This document shows positions 1 to 8,979 of a stretch of 64,000 bases of DNA, piece by piece. Position 1 is the stretch's first letter. Every line of letters starts with the position of its first letter. Location: NCBI RefSeq assembly GCF_020150455.1, contig NZ_CP083740.1, positions 1,178,001 through 1,242,000 on the forward strand. Reading direction: 5' to 3'. The notes below the pieces were generated by a model, which saw only the letters and a list, made by a program, of their open reading frames with translations, was not told the DNA's origin and did not search any database. The translations under genes and the position numbers were made by a program. Source of the DNA: Bremerella sp. TYQ1. Its GTDB lineage: Bacteria > Planctomycetota > Planctomycetia > Pirellulales > Pirellulaceae.

Positions 1-1980
1 ATAAAAGCGATTTTCGGCTTCGTTGCCAGCGATCGGCTTGCTCGATCGCTGATAGGCGTTCGACTGAAGAATAACACGCATGAGCGATTTCAAATCGAAC
101 TGATTATCGATCACATGCTTCGTCGCCGCATCGAAAAGAGGGCCGTTGCTAGGTGGGTTGGATACACGCAAATCATCCACTTCTTCGACAAGTCCAACAC
201 CGAAGAAGTTGGCCCACACGCGATTAGTGATCGCTTTCGCGAAGTAAGGATTATCTGGCGATGTCAACCAATCCGCGAACTTCAAACGGCGATCGTTCGG
301 GTCGTCAAACGCCATCGCTTCGCCGTCGAGCGGAGTAGGAGGCTGCGGCTTACCTGTTCGCGGCTGTACCAATTCACCCGACGTTGCCACGTACAACGTT
401 CGCGCACCATTGCCGTTTCTGCTTTCTCCGCCCCAGCCTTTCGCTTTAACGCGTGAGAAGATATTGGCCATCGCGTAATACTGGTCGTTGGTCCATTTTT
501 CCAATGGATGGTTGTGGCATTTAGCACAACCGATCGAGAGGCTCATGAACGCCTGCGATGCGTTCTCGGTCATGTCTTCCGGCGTTTGATTGAGTGCGAA
601 GAAATTGGTCGCACCATTCTCGGTACTTTCGCCGGTCGCGGTAACAATTTGGCGTACCATTTGGTCCCACGGCGTATTTTTCTCGACGTGGTCATGAATC
701 CACTCGTAATAAGTCTTCAACGCCTGAGGCCGCAGCAGCGTACCGTTGAGCATTAAGATGTCGGACCACTTATAAGCCCAGTAGTCGACGAACTCGGGGC
801 TTTCTAACAGCTTATCAATGAGCTTGGTGCGTTTGTCCTCACTCGTATCGGCTAGGAACGCTCGTGTCTCTTCTGGACGAGGTAGTCGTCCAATCGTGTC
901 GAGGTAACAACGTCGTAGAAACTCCGCGTCGGTACAATCTGGCGACGCGACCAAGTTGAGCCGCGCGAGCTGTGCGTCGATATGCTCGTCAATAAAGTTC
1001 TTTGGCTTTCGCGAGTCGGCTTGTTGCAGATCTTCCTTACTCACCTCTTCGTCAAATGGAACGGTCGTCCGAGCAATGGCTAGCTTGCTGTCGAACCACG
1101 CCACGATCGCTCCTTCGCCTGGGCCCATGACCGTGGCATGTCCCTCTTCGTCAACTTGAGCAACTGTATCGTTTGTACTTGACCACTTCGTCCACCGAGT
1201 CACATCGCGGGTCGCGCCATTGCTGTAGAATGCCCGCGCCGAGAACTGCTGCTGGGCACCAATTTTTTGTATCGATGTCTCGGGATAAACTTCGACTCTT
1301 TCAATCACCGCATCGTCAGGCGTCGGTGGACTGGCACCATGCGCGATCCATTCGGCCAATGTATGAAAGTCTTCGCTGTCTCGGGGAAGGAGCAGACCTC
1401 CTTTATGGGGAACGGTCGTGGTTGGCTTGTTGAGCAGTAAACTGTATTCCGGAGCGGCCAATTCAATTCGACGACCTTTGTCTTGCTTCACAATGTTGAA
1501 GTAGTCCGATTCCGGATCGTAACCCCGCAGCGATAGGCGAAAGCCACCTTTTCCAGCAAGTGCCCCGTGACAAGCTCCGGAGTTGCAGTCTCTTTTGGAC
1601 AAGATGGGAAGCACATCGTTCCGGAAACTAGTCTCGGCGGTGGCTGCCTGACCACTTACGTTCACTTCCACGGAAGACGATAGATCGCCTTGAGACGCGG
1701 TTATTGTCACTTTGCCGTCGGCAACGGGTCGCACGATACCTTCGGTAACCGTGGCAATCGTTTCGTCACTGGAAGACCAACGGATCTTTTCGTCGGCTTG
1801 GCCGTGCAACTGCTCGCCCAATTTTTTTTGAACGAGGAGCAACTGTTGGCTATGGGGTGAATTCAGCTCCACCTCTTGAGGAACCAGTTGAAACGCGGCC
1901 TCTTCGCCAGCCACCAATGAGGATGCGGCGAAGATCATGCCAAAGGCGATTAGCGTGGTGAAGGGGAGGGGGGTGGTCAT
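1..1980 (-). CDS. PSD1/DUF1549-DUF1553 cytochrome-like protein with Ig-like domains (3' part missing)
   Basis: Open from the ATG at 1980 to the left edge (660 codons seen, no stop), so the C-terminal part of DUF1553 is missing. A signal peptide (hydrophobic residues about 8-22, then AGEEA) is followed by a bacterial Ig-like domain, a C-x4-CH site (CNSGACHG), a second Ig-like domain, the DUF1549 block with a CAKCHNHPLE haem-type site, and the first part of DUF1553. This is the family planctomycetes carry in dozens of copies. The role is unknown; periplasmic haem-linked redox or polysaccharide-related functions have been suggested from domain content. It lies 22 bp downstream of a DUF1501 gene on the same strand, the usual partner, and is probably co-transcribed with it. 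Family is sure, function is not. Confidence 0.9.
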   Translation of the reverse strand, partial: MTTPLPFTTLIAFGMIFAASSLVAGEEAAFQLVPQEVELNSPHSQQLLLVQKKLGEQLHGQADEKIRWSSSDETIATVTEGIVRPVADGKVTITASQGDLSSSVEVNVSGQAATAETSFRNDVLPILSKRDCNSGACHGALAGKGGFRLSLRGYDPESDYFNIVKQDKGRRIELAAPEYSLLLNKPTTTVPHKGGLLLPRDSEDFHTLAEWIAHGASPPTPDDAVIERVEVYPETSIQKIGAQQQFSARAFYSNGATRDVTRWTKWSSTNDTVAQVDEEGHATVMGPGEGAIVAWFDSKLAIARTTVPFDEEVSKEDLQQADSRKPKNFIDEHIDAQLARLNLVASPDCTDAEFLRRCYLDTIGRLPRPEETRAFLADTSEDKRTKLIDKLLESPEFVDYWAYKWSDILMLNGTLLRPQALKTYYEWIHDHVEKNTPWDQMVRQIVTATGESTENGATNFFALNQTPEDMTENASQAFMSLSIGCAKCHNHPLEKWTNDQYYAMANIFSRVKAKGWGGESRNGNGARTLYVATSGELVQPRTGKPQPPTPLDGEAMAFDDPNDRRLKFADWLTSPDNPYFAKAITNRVWANFFGVGLVEEVDDLRVSNPPSNGPLFDAATKHVIDNQFDLKSLMRVILQSNAYQRSSKPIAGNEAENRFY

Positions 1981-2002
1981 CAATGGCTCGAGGACGGAGG
2001 GT

Positions 2003-3379
2003 CTAGAATAATTCATGAATCGGCATGTGACCGGAATCGACGATTGGGAATGGACGGCCACCAGGACCTGGCAAAGTCTGCTCCATATCGAAGCCGAGAC
2101 TATGAAAGACCGTGGCGGCAACGTCGGCTGGCTGAACTGGCCGATCGGCGGGAACGGCCCCAATAGGATCACTCGCTCCGACAATACGTCCCCCTTGAAC
2201 ACCACCTCCGGCAAAGCCGCACGTGAAACATTGCGGCCAATGATCGCGACCACCTGCCGGGTTAACTCGAGGAGTGCGTCCGAATTCGGCCAAGTTGCAG
2301 ACAAGCGTCGAATCGAGCAGTCCACGCTGATCGAGATCTTCGATTAGTGCCGCATACCCTTGGTCGTAGAGTGGAGCGACGATGTTCTTCATTCCGGCGA
2401 TCGACGTAAACGGCTTCGATCCATGGATGTCCCACGTAATTTCGCCAAACACGGTCAAAAAGGTATTGATGGTGACAAATCGAACACCATTTTCAATCAA
2501 CCTTCTGGCAAGCAGACAAGACTGTCCGAAGCGATTCATTCCATAACGCTGACGCACCTTTTCCGGCTCTTTGGAAAGATCGAAGGCTTCTCGTGCTTTT
2601 GGACTCGTCATCAACCGAAAAGCCGACTCGAAGTTGTTTCCCAATAGATCGGCGTTTTCGCTGGCCTCGAAGTTAGAGGTGGCTTGATCGACGAGATCTC
2701 GAATCCGGCGACGGCGATCGAGACGGCTGGTATCGATTTCGACAGGAGGCAGAAGATCCGGCACTTTAAAATTCGGTTGGGATGGATCGGCATTAAGCAC
2801 AAACGGATCGTGTGCTTTTCCCAGGAAACCTCCTGCCTGGCCGTTGGGCATGTTGCCGCCGCCTCGCCCCATCAATTGAGGCAACACCGCAAATGCAGGC
2901 AAATCGGTTTTGCGTCCACGTTCAAAACTTACGACCGATCCCAAGTGAGGCGTGTTCACACCACCGGTGAAAAGCCGACCGGTCTGCATCATCTGCCAAC
3001 CAGCATCATGAACGGCCGCCCCGGTATGATGGACCGATCGCACCAAGGAAATCTTGTCCGCAATTTCCGCGTGACGCGGCAAAATCTCCGATAGTTGGAG
3101 GTCTGGATTTTTCGTCGAGATCGGTTTGAAGGGACCGCGTACTTCCGCGGGTGCGTCCGGCTTCATATCCCAAAGATCAAGCTGACTTGGAGCCCCCAAG
3201 TTGAAGATCATGATGCAATTGCGATCGTCATGATCTGGCTTCAATGCACCGTTGGCTTTCGCAGCGAACATATGAGGCAAACTGAGGCCAACTGCGCCGA
3301 GCGTTCCCACTTGCAGGAAATCGCGACGAGTCTGCCCGTTACAAGTGACCGATTTGCCACGGCCTTGGAACGTGAACAT
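2003..3379 (-). CDS. DUF1501 family protein, Tat-exported
   Basis: The 458-residue product begins with a twin-arginine signal (TRRDFLQVGTLGAVGLSL) and then shows the DUF1501 fold, related to the alkaline phosphatase/sulfatase superfamily. Visible family marks are FNLGAPSQLDLWDMKPD near the start of the mature protein, the SLVRSVHHTGAAVHDAGW block, and the late EFGRTPRVN and GRDHWP motifs that carry likely metal ligands. No catalytic activity has been firmly assigned to the family. It is the first gene of a two-gene operon with the PSD1 gene downstream. The ATG at 3379 is chosen because the Tat motif follows directly. Confidence 0.93.
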   Translation of the reverse strand: MFTFQGRGKSVTCNGQTRRDFLQVGTLGAVGLSLPHMFAAKANGALKPDHDDRNCIMIFNLGAPSQLDLWDMKPDAPAEVRGPFKPISTKNPDLQLSEILPRHAEIADKISLVRSVHHTGAAVHDAGWQMMQTGRLFTGGVNTPHLGSVVSFERGRKTDLPAFAVLPQLMGRGGGNMPNGQAGGFLGKAHDPFVLNADPSQPNFKVPDLLPPVEIDTSRLDRRRRIRDLVDQATSNFEASENADLLGNNFESAFRLMTSPKAREAFDLSKEPEKVRQRYGMNRFGQSCLLARRLIENGVRFVTINTFLTVFGEITWDIHGSKPFTSIAGMKNIVAPLYDQGYAALIEDLDQRGLLDSTLVCNLAEFGRTPRVNPAGGRDHWPQCFTCGFAGGGVQGGRIVGASDPIGAVPADRPVQPADVAATVFHSLGFDMEQTLPGPGGRPFPIVDSGHMPIHELF

Positions 3380-3562
3380 GGGGTTCTCTTAAATGTTAAG
3401 CCTTGAAGAAAAGGACGGCTTTGCTTCGGGGAGTATTGATGGAGTTTGCGCGAAGTATTGGAAGGTTCACACAATCTAGTCCGCCCGAAACGTGAAACGC
3501 TAGGGATATTTCCGCATCGTGTGGTATTATCTGCGCATCGTCCATAAAAAGGAGATTGGCAA

Positions 3563-4330
3563 TTGAGTAATACCATCGGTGCCGAACTTGCCCTTACAGG
3601 GCTCTTTGAATACCTTCCTGACGTATTTCACTACGTTAAAGACCGCGAAGGCTGTTTCGTCGCCGCCAACGAAAACCTCTGGCGAATGAGAGGCTGCGAA
3701 TCGCAAGACGAAATGCTCGGAAAAACCGATCTCGACCTTCACCCGAGATATCTTGCCGAACGGTATATGGCCGAGGATCAGGCCGTCATGGAATCGGGCA
3801 AACCATTGCCGAACCAAATTTGGCTTGTTCCGAGTAATCCGGGTGAGTTGAAGTGGTTTATTTCCAGCAAAATGCCACTCCGTTCAACAGCAGGCGACGT
3901 TATCGGAATTGCTGGCGTCATGCGTGACTTGGAGAAAGCGAAGTCGGTCTCCAGCACGTTAAATAGTTTCGATAAGGTCGTCAGCTATGTTCTGGGAAAC
4001 TACGAAACCCCGCTGCGCGTGGATGAACTCGCGGCGATGGTTCACCTTTCGATCAGTCAGTTTGACCGTCGTTTCAAGGCGCTTTATCACATGACTCCTC
4101 AACAGTACATTTTGCGCGTGCGAATTCACGCAGCGTGCCATGAACTGTTGGCTAGCGAGGCATCAATCGCCCAAATCGCCACTGCTTGTGGTTTTTATGA
4201 TCAAAGTTACTTCACGCGGCAGTTCCGGAAGTATATGGGGACCTCGCCAAGAGAATATCGCATGCGGTATCAAGACGCATTAATTGACCTGCCAGGTAAT
4301 CTTGGCCTCGTTCCCCCACCGCTTTCTTGA
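3563..4330 (+). CDS. PAS-domain AraC-family transcriptional regulator
   Basis: A 255-residue cytoplasmic regulator. Residues about 10-125 form a PAS sensor domain (FEYLPDVFHYVKDREGCF, then the GVMRDL strand); residues about 150-245 are a two-helix-turn-helix AraC DNA-binding domain (VHLSISQFDRRFKALY and IAQIATACGFYDQSYFTRQF). The start is TTG at 3563, supported by GGAG eight bases upstream; no ATG fits better. The stop lies 12 bp before the APC permease start, so the two are probably co-transcribed and the permease may be its target. The PAS ligand cannot be told. It also faces the DUF1501 gene across about 180 bp, so control of that pair is possible. Confidence 0.9.
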   Translation: MSNTIGAELALTGLFEYLPDVFHYVKDREGCFVAANENLWRMRGCESQDEMLGKTDLDLHPRYLAERYMAEDQAVMESGKPLPNQIWLVPSNPGELKWFISSKMPLRSTAGDVIGIAGVMRDLEKAKSVSSTLNSFDKVVSYVLGNYETPLRVDELAAMVHLSISQFDRRFKALYHMTPQQYILRVRIHAACHELLASEASIAQIATACGFYDQSYFTRQFRKYMGTSPREYRMRYQDALIDLPGNLGLVPPPLS

Positions 4331-4342
4331 AGTAATGAATTC

Positions 4343-5650
4343 ATGACTTCGCAATCGCATGCCACTTCTTTACGCCGCGAACTAGGTATTCCCGGTGCGG
4401 TGATCACCGGTCTCGGATCGATTCTGGGAACAGGCGTTTTTGTCAGCATTGGTATCGCCGCCGGAATCGCTGGAGATTCAGTTATTCTGGCCATCGTTGT
4501 CGCGGCTTTAGTCGCTATCTGCAATGGACTAAGCAGTGCTCAACTGGCAGCAAACCATCCCGTTAGTGGAGGTACCTACGAATATGGAAACCGTTGGCTA
4601 ACTCCGTCGCTAGGCTTTCTTGCAGGTTGGACATTCTTGTGGGCCAAGTCAGCCTCGGCAGCGACTGCGGCGCTCGGCTTTTCAGGCTATCTCCTGCAGC
4701 TTTGTGGCGTCGAATCCACTGTCTTTCTGGTTCCTCTATCGCTTGCGGGAATTTCGATATTGACATTGATCGTGCTTCGAGGCATCCGGCGCAGCGCCCA
4801 GGCAAATGCCATCATCGTCGGAACGACGCTGCTTTCTCTTGGGGTTTTCATTCTTGCCGGAATGCTTTCGGGCGGGGCGCGTGAGCTGACGTGGCAGGAG
4901 ATTATGCCAAGCTCAGGCTCTGCGTCCTCGTTCGCGCAAGCCGTAGGACTCATGTTCGTTGCTTACACGGGTTACGGAAGAATTGCGACGCTGGGTGAAG
5001 AAGTCAAAAGCCCGAGACGCACCATCCCGATTGCGGTAATCGTAACGCTAGGGCTCTCTATGTTGATCTATTTCGGCGTCGCGTTGGTTAGTGTTCAAAC
5101 CATCGGAGCTGTCGGCTTAGCAGAAGTAACCGTATCAGGTGCCGCTCCCTTACAAACCGTGTCACAGGCATTCAGCTTACCTGGTATTTCGGTGCTGATG
5201 TCCGTGGGCGCAATCACGGCCATGTTAGGAGTGCTCTTGAATCTGCTGCTTGGTTTATCGCGTGTGCTGTTTGCGATGGGCCGCCGAGGAGATATGCCGA
5301 AAGACTTGGCATCCGTTTCTTCGAAGACCGGCGATCCTTGGATAGCGACCCTTGTCATGGCATTAGTAATCTCGGCGATCGCCAGCCTGGGAAGCGTCAA
5401 ACTGGCTTGGTCTTTCAGTGCGTTTACAGTGCTAATTTACTATGCCATTACCAATGCGTGTGCGTTACGTTTGAAGAAGTCGGAACGACTTTATCCACGT
5501 ATATTTCCCATTATCGGCCTGATCTCCTGTTTGTTTCTTTCGTTTTGGGTCGATCGATACGTCTGGTTTATAGGGCTGGGAATCATTGTGCTGGGGCTGA
5601 TTTGGCATTTGCTTGCACAGCGTCTGCATTCGTCTGTTAACAACAATTAA
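4343..5650 (+). CDS. APC-superfamily amino acid/polyamine permease
   Basis: 435 residues with about 12 hydrophobic segments. The first membrane helix carries the unwound glycine motif of the APC fold (GLGSILGTGVF, residues about 20-30), and the loop after helix 6 has the usual ATLGEEVKSPRRTIP sequence. It should be a cation- or substrate-coupled importer of an amino acid or related amine in the inner membrane; the substrate cannot be read from sequence. It follows the PAS-AraC regulator by 12 bp and very likely shares its mRNA. The C-terminus is short and ends just after the last helix. Confidence 0.93.
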   Translation: MTSQSHATSLRRELGIPGAVITGLGSILGTGVFVSIGIAAGIAGDSVILAIVVAALVAICNGLSSAQLAANHPVSGGTYEYGNRWLTPSLGFLAGWTFLWAKSASAATAALGFSGYLLQLCGVESTVFLVPLSLAGISILTLIVLRGIRRSAQANAIIVGTTLLSLGVFILAGMLSGGARELTWQEIMPSSGSASSFAQAVGLMFVAYTGYGRIATLGEEVKSPRRTIPIAVIVTLGLSMLIYFGVALVSVQTIGAVGLAEVTVSGAAPLQTVSQAFSLPGISVLMSVGAITAMLGVLLNLLLGLSRVLFAMGRRGDMPKDLASVSSKTGDPWIATLVMALVISAIASLGSVKLAWSFSAFTVLIYYAITNACALRLKKSERLYPRIFPIIGLISCLFLSFWVDRYVWFIGLGIIVLGLIWHLLAQRLHSSVNNN

Positions 5651-5723
5651 ACGATTACGCGCAGTGACAAAGTCGTTGGACAATTTTGCGGGCAGAATGG
5701 TGTTAGCAATCTTCCGGGGAAAG

Positions 5724-5752
5724 TTGACCGTAAACGCTTCTTGGCGGATACT
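5724..5752 (+). promoter_or_regulatory. Candidate sigma70-type promoter for the sulfatase genes
   Basis: TTGACC at 5724-5729 and GATACT at 5747-5752 are separated by 17 bp, matching the -35/-10 consensus at five and four of six positions. The first sulfatase starts 64 bp downstream. Seen by eye only; planctomycete promoters are poorly characterised. Confidence 0.35.
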
Positions 5753-5816
5753 GGTTTCAACCCACCTGGAAAGCCTCAACTCGCCCGAATCATCTACTAG
5801 CTAAGAGAAAGCCCTC

Positions 5817-7334
5817 ATGCGAGCGTTTCGATTTGGCATTATTGCCCTTTTCGCCCTTGTAATCAGCTACGGTCTTACGAGCTCGGCCCAATCCGCAGAA
5901 CGACCAAACGTTGTCTTCATTCTGATCGATGACATGCGGTACGACGCGATGGGATTCATGGGGCATCCGTTTCTAAAAACGCCTCAAATCGACGCGATGG
6001 CCGCCCAAGGGGCAAACTTTACCAATGCGTTCGTAACGACGTCGCTATGTTCGCCAAGCCGGGCCTCAATTTTGACCGGGCAATACATGCATAATCATCG
6101 GGTGGTCGACAACAATCATACCGATCTGACCGATACGATTTTCTTTCCTCAGTATCTTCAGAAAGAAGGCTACCAAACGGGCTTCTTTGGTAAGTGGCAT
6201 ATGGGAGGTGGAACGGATGCACCGCGGCCTGGTTTTGATCAGTGGGTTAGCTTCCGAGGACAGGGGCATTACAATCCTCCTGGTCCTAAGTGGACGCTAA
6301 ACGTCAACGGCAAGTCTGTGCCACAAAAAGGTTATATCACAGACGAGTTAACCGACTATGCAATCGATTGGCTCGACACACTCGATCGGGAAAAACCGTT
6401 CTTCATGTATCTCTCGCACAAAGCAGTGCACGCACGCTTTGAACCAGCCGAGCGCCACAAAGATTTGTACGCCGACGTCGAAATCGAAACGCCTGCTTCC
6501 CAGGCAAACACCGAAGAGAACTATGCCGGTAAACCGATGTGGGTCAAGAACCAGCGAAATAGCTGGCACGGCGTCGACTTTCCTTATCACTCTTCGCTCA
6601 ACATCAAAGAATACTACCGCGATTATTGTCGGTGCATGAACGCTGTCGATGACAGTGTCGGTCGGGTTCGAAAGTACCTGGATGAAAATGATCTCGCCGA
6701 TAACACAATCGTCATGCTGATGGGCGATAACGGTTTCCTCTTCGGCGAGCATGGATTGATCGACAAGCGAAATGCTTACGAGGAGTCGATGCGTGTGCCT
6801 CTAGTGGTGGAGGCTCCCGGAATTCTGGCTCCCAATTCAACAGTGGAAGCGGTTGTTGCCAATATCGATATCGGTCCAACAATTCTCGAACTTGCTGGCA
6901 TCGACACACCAGAGCAAATGGATGGCCGAAGCTTCGTCAAAATCGCGAAGGGAACGATGCCTGTTAAAGATTGGCGAAAGCATCTTCTGTACGAGTACTA
7001 CTGGGAATGGAATTTCCCTCACACGCCTACGATGTTTGCCCTTCGAGGAGATCGCTACAAGTTCATCCAATACCATGGCATTTGGGATACGGACGAACTT
7101 TACGATTTAGAAAACGACCCGCACGAGATGCATAACTTGATCAACGATCCAGGGCTTCAGAGTACCGTTCGTGACATGCGAAACGCGATCAATCAAGAGC
7201 TGAAAGAACGTGGCGCCATGCAAGTTCCCTTCGGAATGAAGCGAGGGTCCGGCGCTAATCTTCGACGTGAAGCAGGCTCGCATGCTGCTGAATTTCCAGA
7301 AGATATCATTCGTGAAAATAATGCGAATCAATAG
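5817..7334 (+). CDS. Exported sulfatase (S1/arylsulfatase family)
   Basis: 505 residues with a signal peptide ending near SAQSAE. The metal-binding DD pair is present in FILIDDMRYDAMG, and the formylglycine site is C78 in LCSPSRASILTG, a perfect C-x-P-x-R core needing an FGE-type maturase encoded elsewhere. Later metal/sulfate ligands are visible in FGKWHMGG, SHKAVHARF and MGDNGFLFGEHG. It should hydrolyse sulfate esters in the periplasm or outside, typically on algal sulfated polysaccharides in marine planctomycetes. A second sulfatase follows 55 bp downstream on the same strand. The polysaccharide substrate cannot be told. Confidence 0.96.
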   Translation: MRAFRFGIIALFALVISYGLTSSAQSAERPNVVFILIDDMRYDAMGFMGHPFLKTPQIDAMAAQGANFTNAFVTTSLCSPSRASILTGQYMHNHRVVDNNHTDLTDTIFFPQYLQKEGYQTGFFGKWHMGGGTDAPRPGFDQWVSFRGQGHYNPPGPKWTLNVNGKSVPQKGYITDELTDYAIDWLDTLDREKPFFMYLSHKAVHARFEPAERHKDLYADVEIETPASQANTEENYAGKPMWVKNQRNSWHGVDFPYHSSLNIKEYYRDYCRCMNAVDDSVGRVRKYLDENDLADNTIVMLMGDNGFLFGEHGLIDKRNAYEESMRVPLVVEAPGILAPNSTVEAVVANIDIGPTILELAGIDTPEQMDGRSFVKIAKGTMPVKDWRKHLLYEYYWEWNFPHTPTMFALRGDRYKFIQYHGIWDTDELYDLENDPHEMHNLINDPGLQSTVRDMRNAINQELKERGAMQVPFGMKRGSGANLRREAGSHAAEFPEDIIRENNANQ

Positions 7335-7389
7335 ACGCCACTGATTTCCTACCTTCTCCTTAGCCTAGCCTTTTCTGTGGAGTTCCTTC

Positions 7390-8706
7390 ATGCAAGCCTC
7401 TTCGGTTTTTGGTGCGTTTCTTTTCTTGTTTGCGTTAGCAATTACAGGACAAAGTCACGCCGCCGAGCAGCCTAACGTTGTCATCCTTTTATCGGACGAT
7501 CAACGCTGGGACGACTATTCGTTTCAAGACCATGACGTAATTCAAACGCCCAATATAGATCGGCTTGCGTCGCAGTCGCTGGTTTACCAACGAGGCTACG
7601 TTCCGACATCGCTTTGCCGGCCATCGTTGGCCAGCTTGTTTACCGGGCTGTATCCCCACCAGTCGGGAATCACTGGGAATGATCCTCGTGAAAACAAACG
7701 AACGAATGCTGGCCGTCAAGTTTTAGTAGACCGATTCAAAGAGAATCCCCGACTTGCGGATATCTTAGGCAAGCATGGATATGTTAGTTTCCAGTCTGGA
7801 AAGTGGTGGGAAGGACATCACAGCGAAGGCGGTTTCACCGCTGGAATGTCTCATGGCGATGTGACCAAAGGGGGGCGACACGGAGACGTTGGTTTGAAGA
7901 TCGGCCGCAAGACGATGCAGCCCGTTTTTGACTTCATCGACGAAGCGGTGAAAGAAGATAAACCGTTCTTTCTGTGGTACGCACCGATGATGCCACATCT
8001 TCCACACGATCCGCCACAACGAATTCTTAAGAAGTACACCGCCGAAGGTCGTTCGCTGAATGTGGCCAAGTACTATGCCATGTGTGACTGGTGGGACGAA
8101 ACATGTGGGCAAGTGCTCGATCATCTTGAAGAGAAAAACGTTGCTGACAATACCGTCGTCATCTACTTGTGCGACAACGGTTGGATTCAGCGGGCAGATC
8201 AGGGTGGAGGAGCCGTCGGTGGCCCGCGCGGGAAACGTTCGGTTTACGACGGCGGCACTCGGACGCCCATCATGATTCGGTACCCAGGACATGTCGAACC
8301 AGGGCAAAACGATAAGTCGCTCGCCAGTAGCATTGATGTCGTTCCCACCATCCTGGATGCCGTGGGAATTCAATCCGAATTCGAGTTTCCGGGCATCAGC
8401 CTGCTAGACAAACAACAGGTCGGCGAACGAGAGGCGATTTTTGGTGAGATCTATTCGCATGACATTCCTGACTTCCGACACCCTGAGCTAGGTCTCTACT
8501 ATCGGTGGATTATTGATGGCAACTACAAGCTGATAGTTCCGACAGGGCAGGAAGAAGGGGAGTATGGACCAGTCGAATCGGCACTGTTCGATCTTTCCTC
8601 GGATCCCGAAGAGGAAAAGAACATTATCGCCGATCACCCCCAGGTTGCGGCAAAACTAAAGACGAAACTGGATGCCTGGTGGTCGCCAGACGTTAAAACG
8701 AAGTAA
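7390..8706 (+). CDS. Exported sulfatase with variant C-R-P-S-L active-site core
   Basis: 438 residues, signal peptide ending near SHAAEQ, then the sulfatase fold: ILLSDDQRWDD metal ligands, active-site block SLCRPSLASLFTG with C76, FQSGKWWEGH, MMPHLPHDP, and LCDNGW. The residue that is Arg in the C-x-P-x-R core is Leu (L80). The rest of the active site looks intact, so this is not an obvious pseudogene; it may be a variant matured less efficiently or of another subfamily. Probably in one transcript with the preceding sulfatase. Likely acts on a sulfated glycan outside the cytoplasm. Confidence 0.93.
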   Translation: MQASSVFGAFLFLFALAITGQSHAAEQPNVVILLSDDQRWDDYSFQDHDVIQTPNIDRLASQSLVYQRGYVPTSLCRPSLASLFTGLYPHQSGITGNDPRENKRTNAGRQVLVDRFKENPRLADILGKHGYVSFQSGKWWEGHHSEGGFTAGMSHGDVTKGGRHGDVGLKIGRKTMQPVFDFIDEAVKEDKPFFLWYAPMMPHLPHDPPQRILKKYTAEGRSLNVAKYYAMCDWWDETCGQVLDHLEEKNVADNTVVIYLCDNGWIQRADQGGGAVGGPRGKRSVYDGGTRTPIMIRYPGHVEPGQNDKSLASSIDVVPTILDAVGIQSEFEFPGISLLDKQQVGEREAIFGEIYSHDIPDFRHPELGLYYRWIIDGNYKLIVPTGQEEGEYGPVESALFDLSSDPEEEKNIIADHPQVAAKLKTKLDAWWSPDVKTK

Positions 8707-8729
8707 CACCATCTATCGATACGTCGAAA

Positions 8730-8763
8730 GCAGGCCTCGCTCTTCCTATATTTCGAGGCCTGC
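8730..8763 (+). terminator. 10-bp perfect stem-loop after the sulfatase genes
   Basis: GCAGGCCTCG at 8730-8739 and CGAGGCCTGC at 8754-8763 form a perfect 10-bp stem with a 14-base loop, beginning 23 bp after the second sulfatase stop. There is no U-run, so it is not a classical intrinsic terminator; it may end or stabilise the sulfatase mRNA. Confidence 0.45.
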
Positions 8764-8979
8764 CAGATCGCACGGCACTCTATGAAGCTGGCGTGAATTC
8801 TTCTAGGTTTTCTCTCGATTCCCATCGAGCATTCTCTAAATGTACCTATCAGCCCGAGAAAATATGGTCGTGGGCAACAGGCGGTTCGAAAGCTGTCGCC
8901 AGCAAGTTTTCGTACATCGGATCCCCATGTAACGCGACAAAGCGGTCTATCATGACCGCGACAGCATAGGTTTCAAACG

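Noticed and set aside
7765..8373. 202-codon minus-strand frame inside the second sulfatase
   Set aside because: Fully antisense to a clear sulfatase domain; no domain or start signal of its own.
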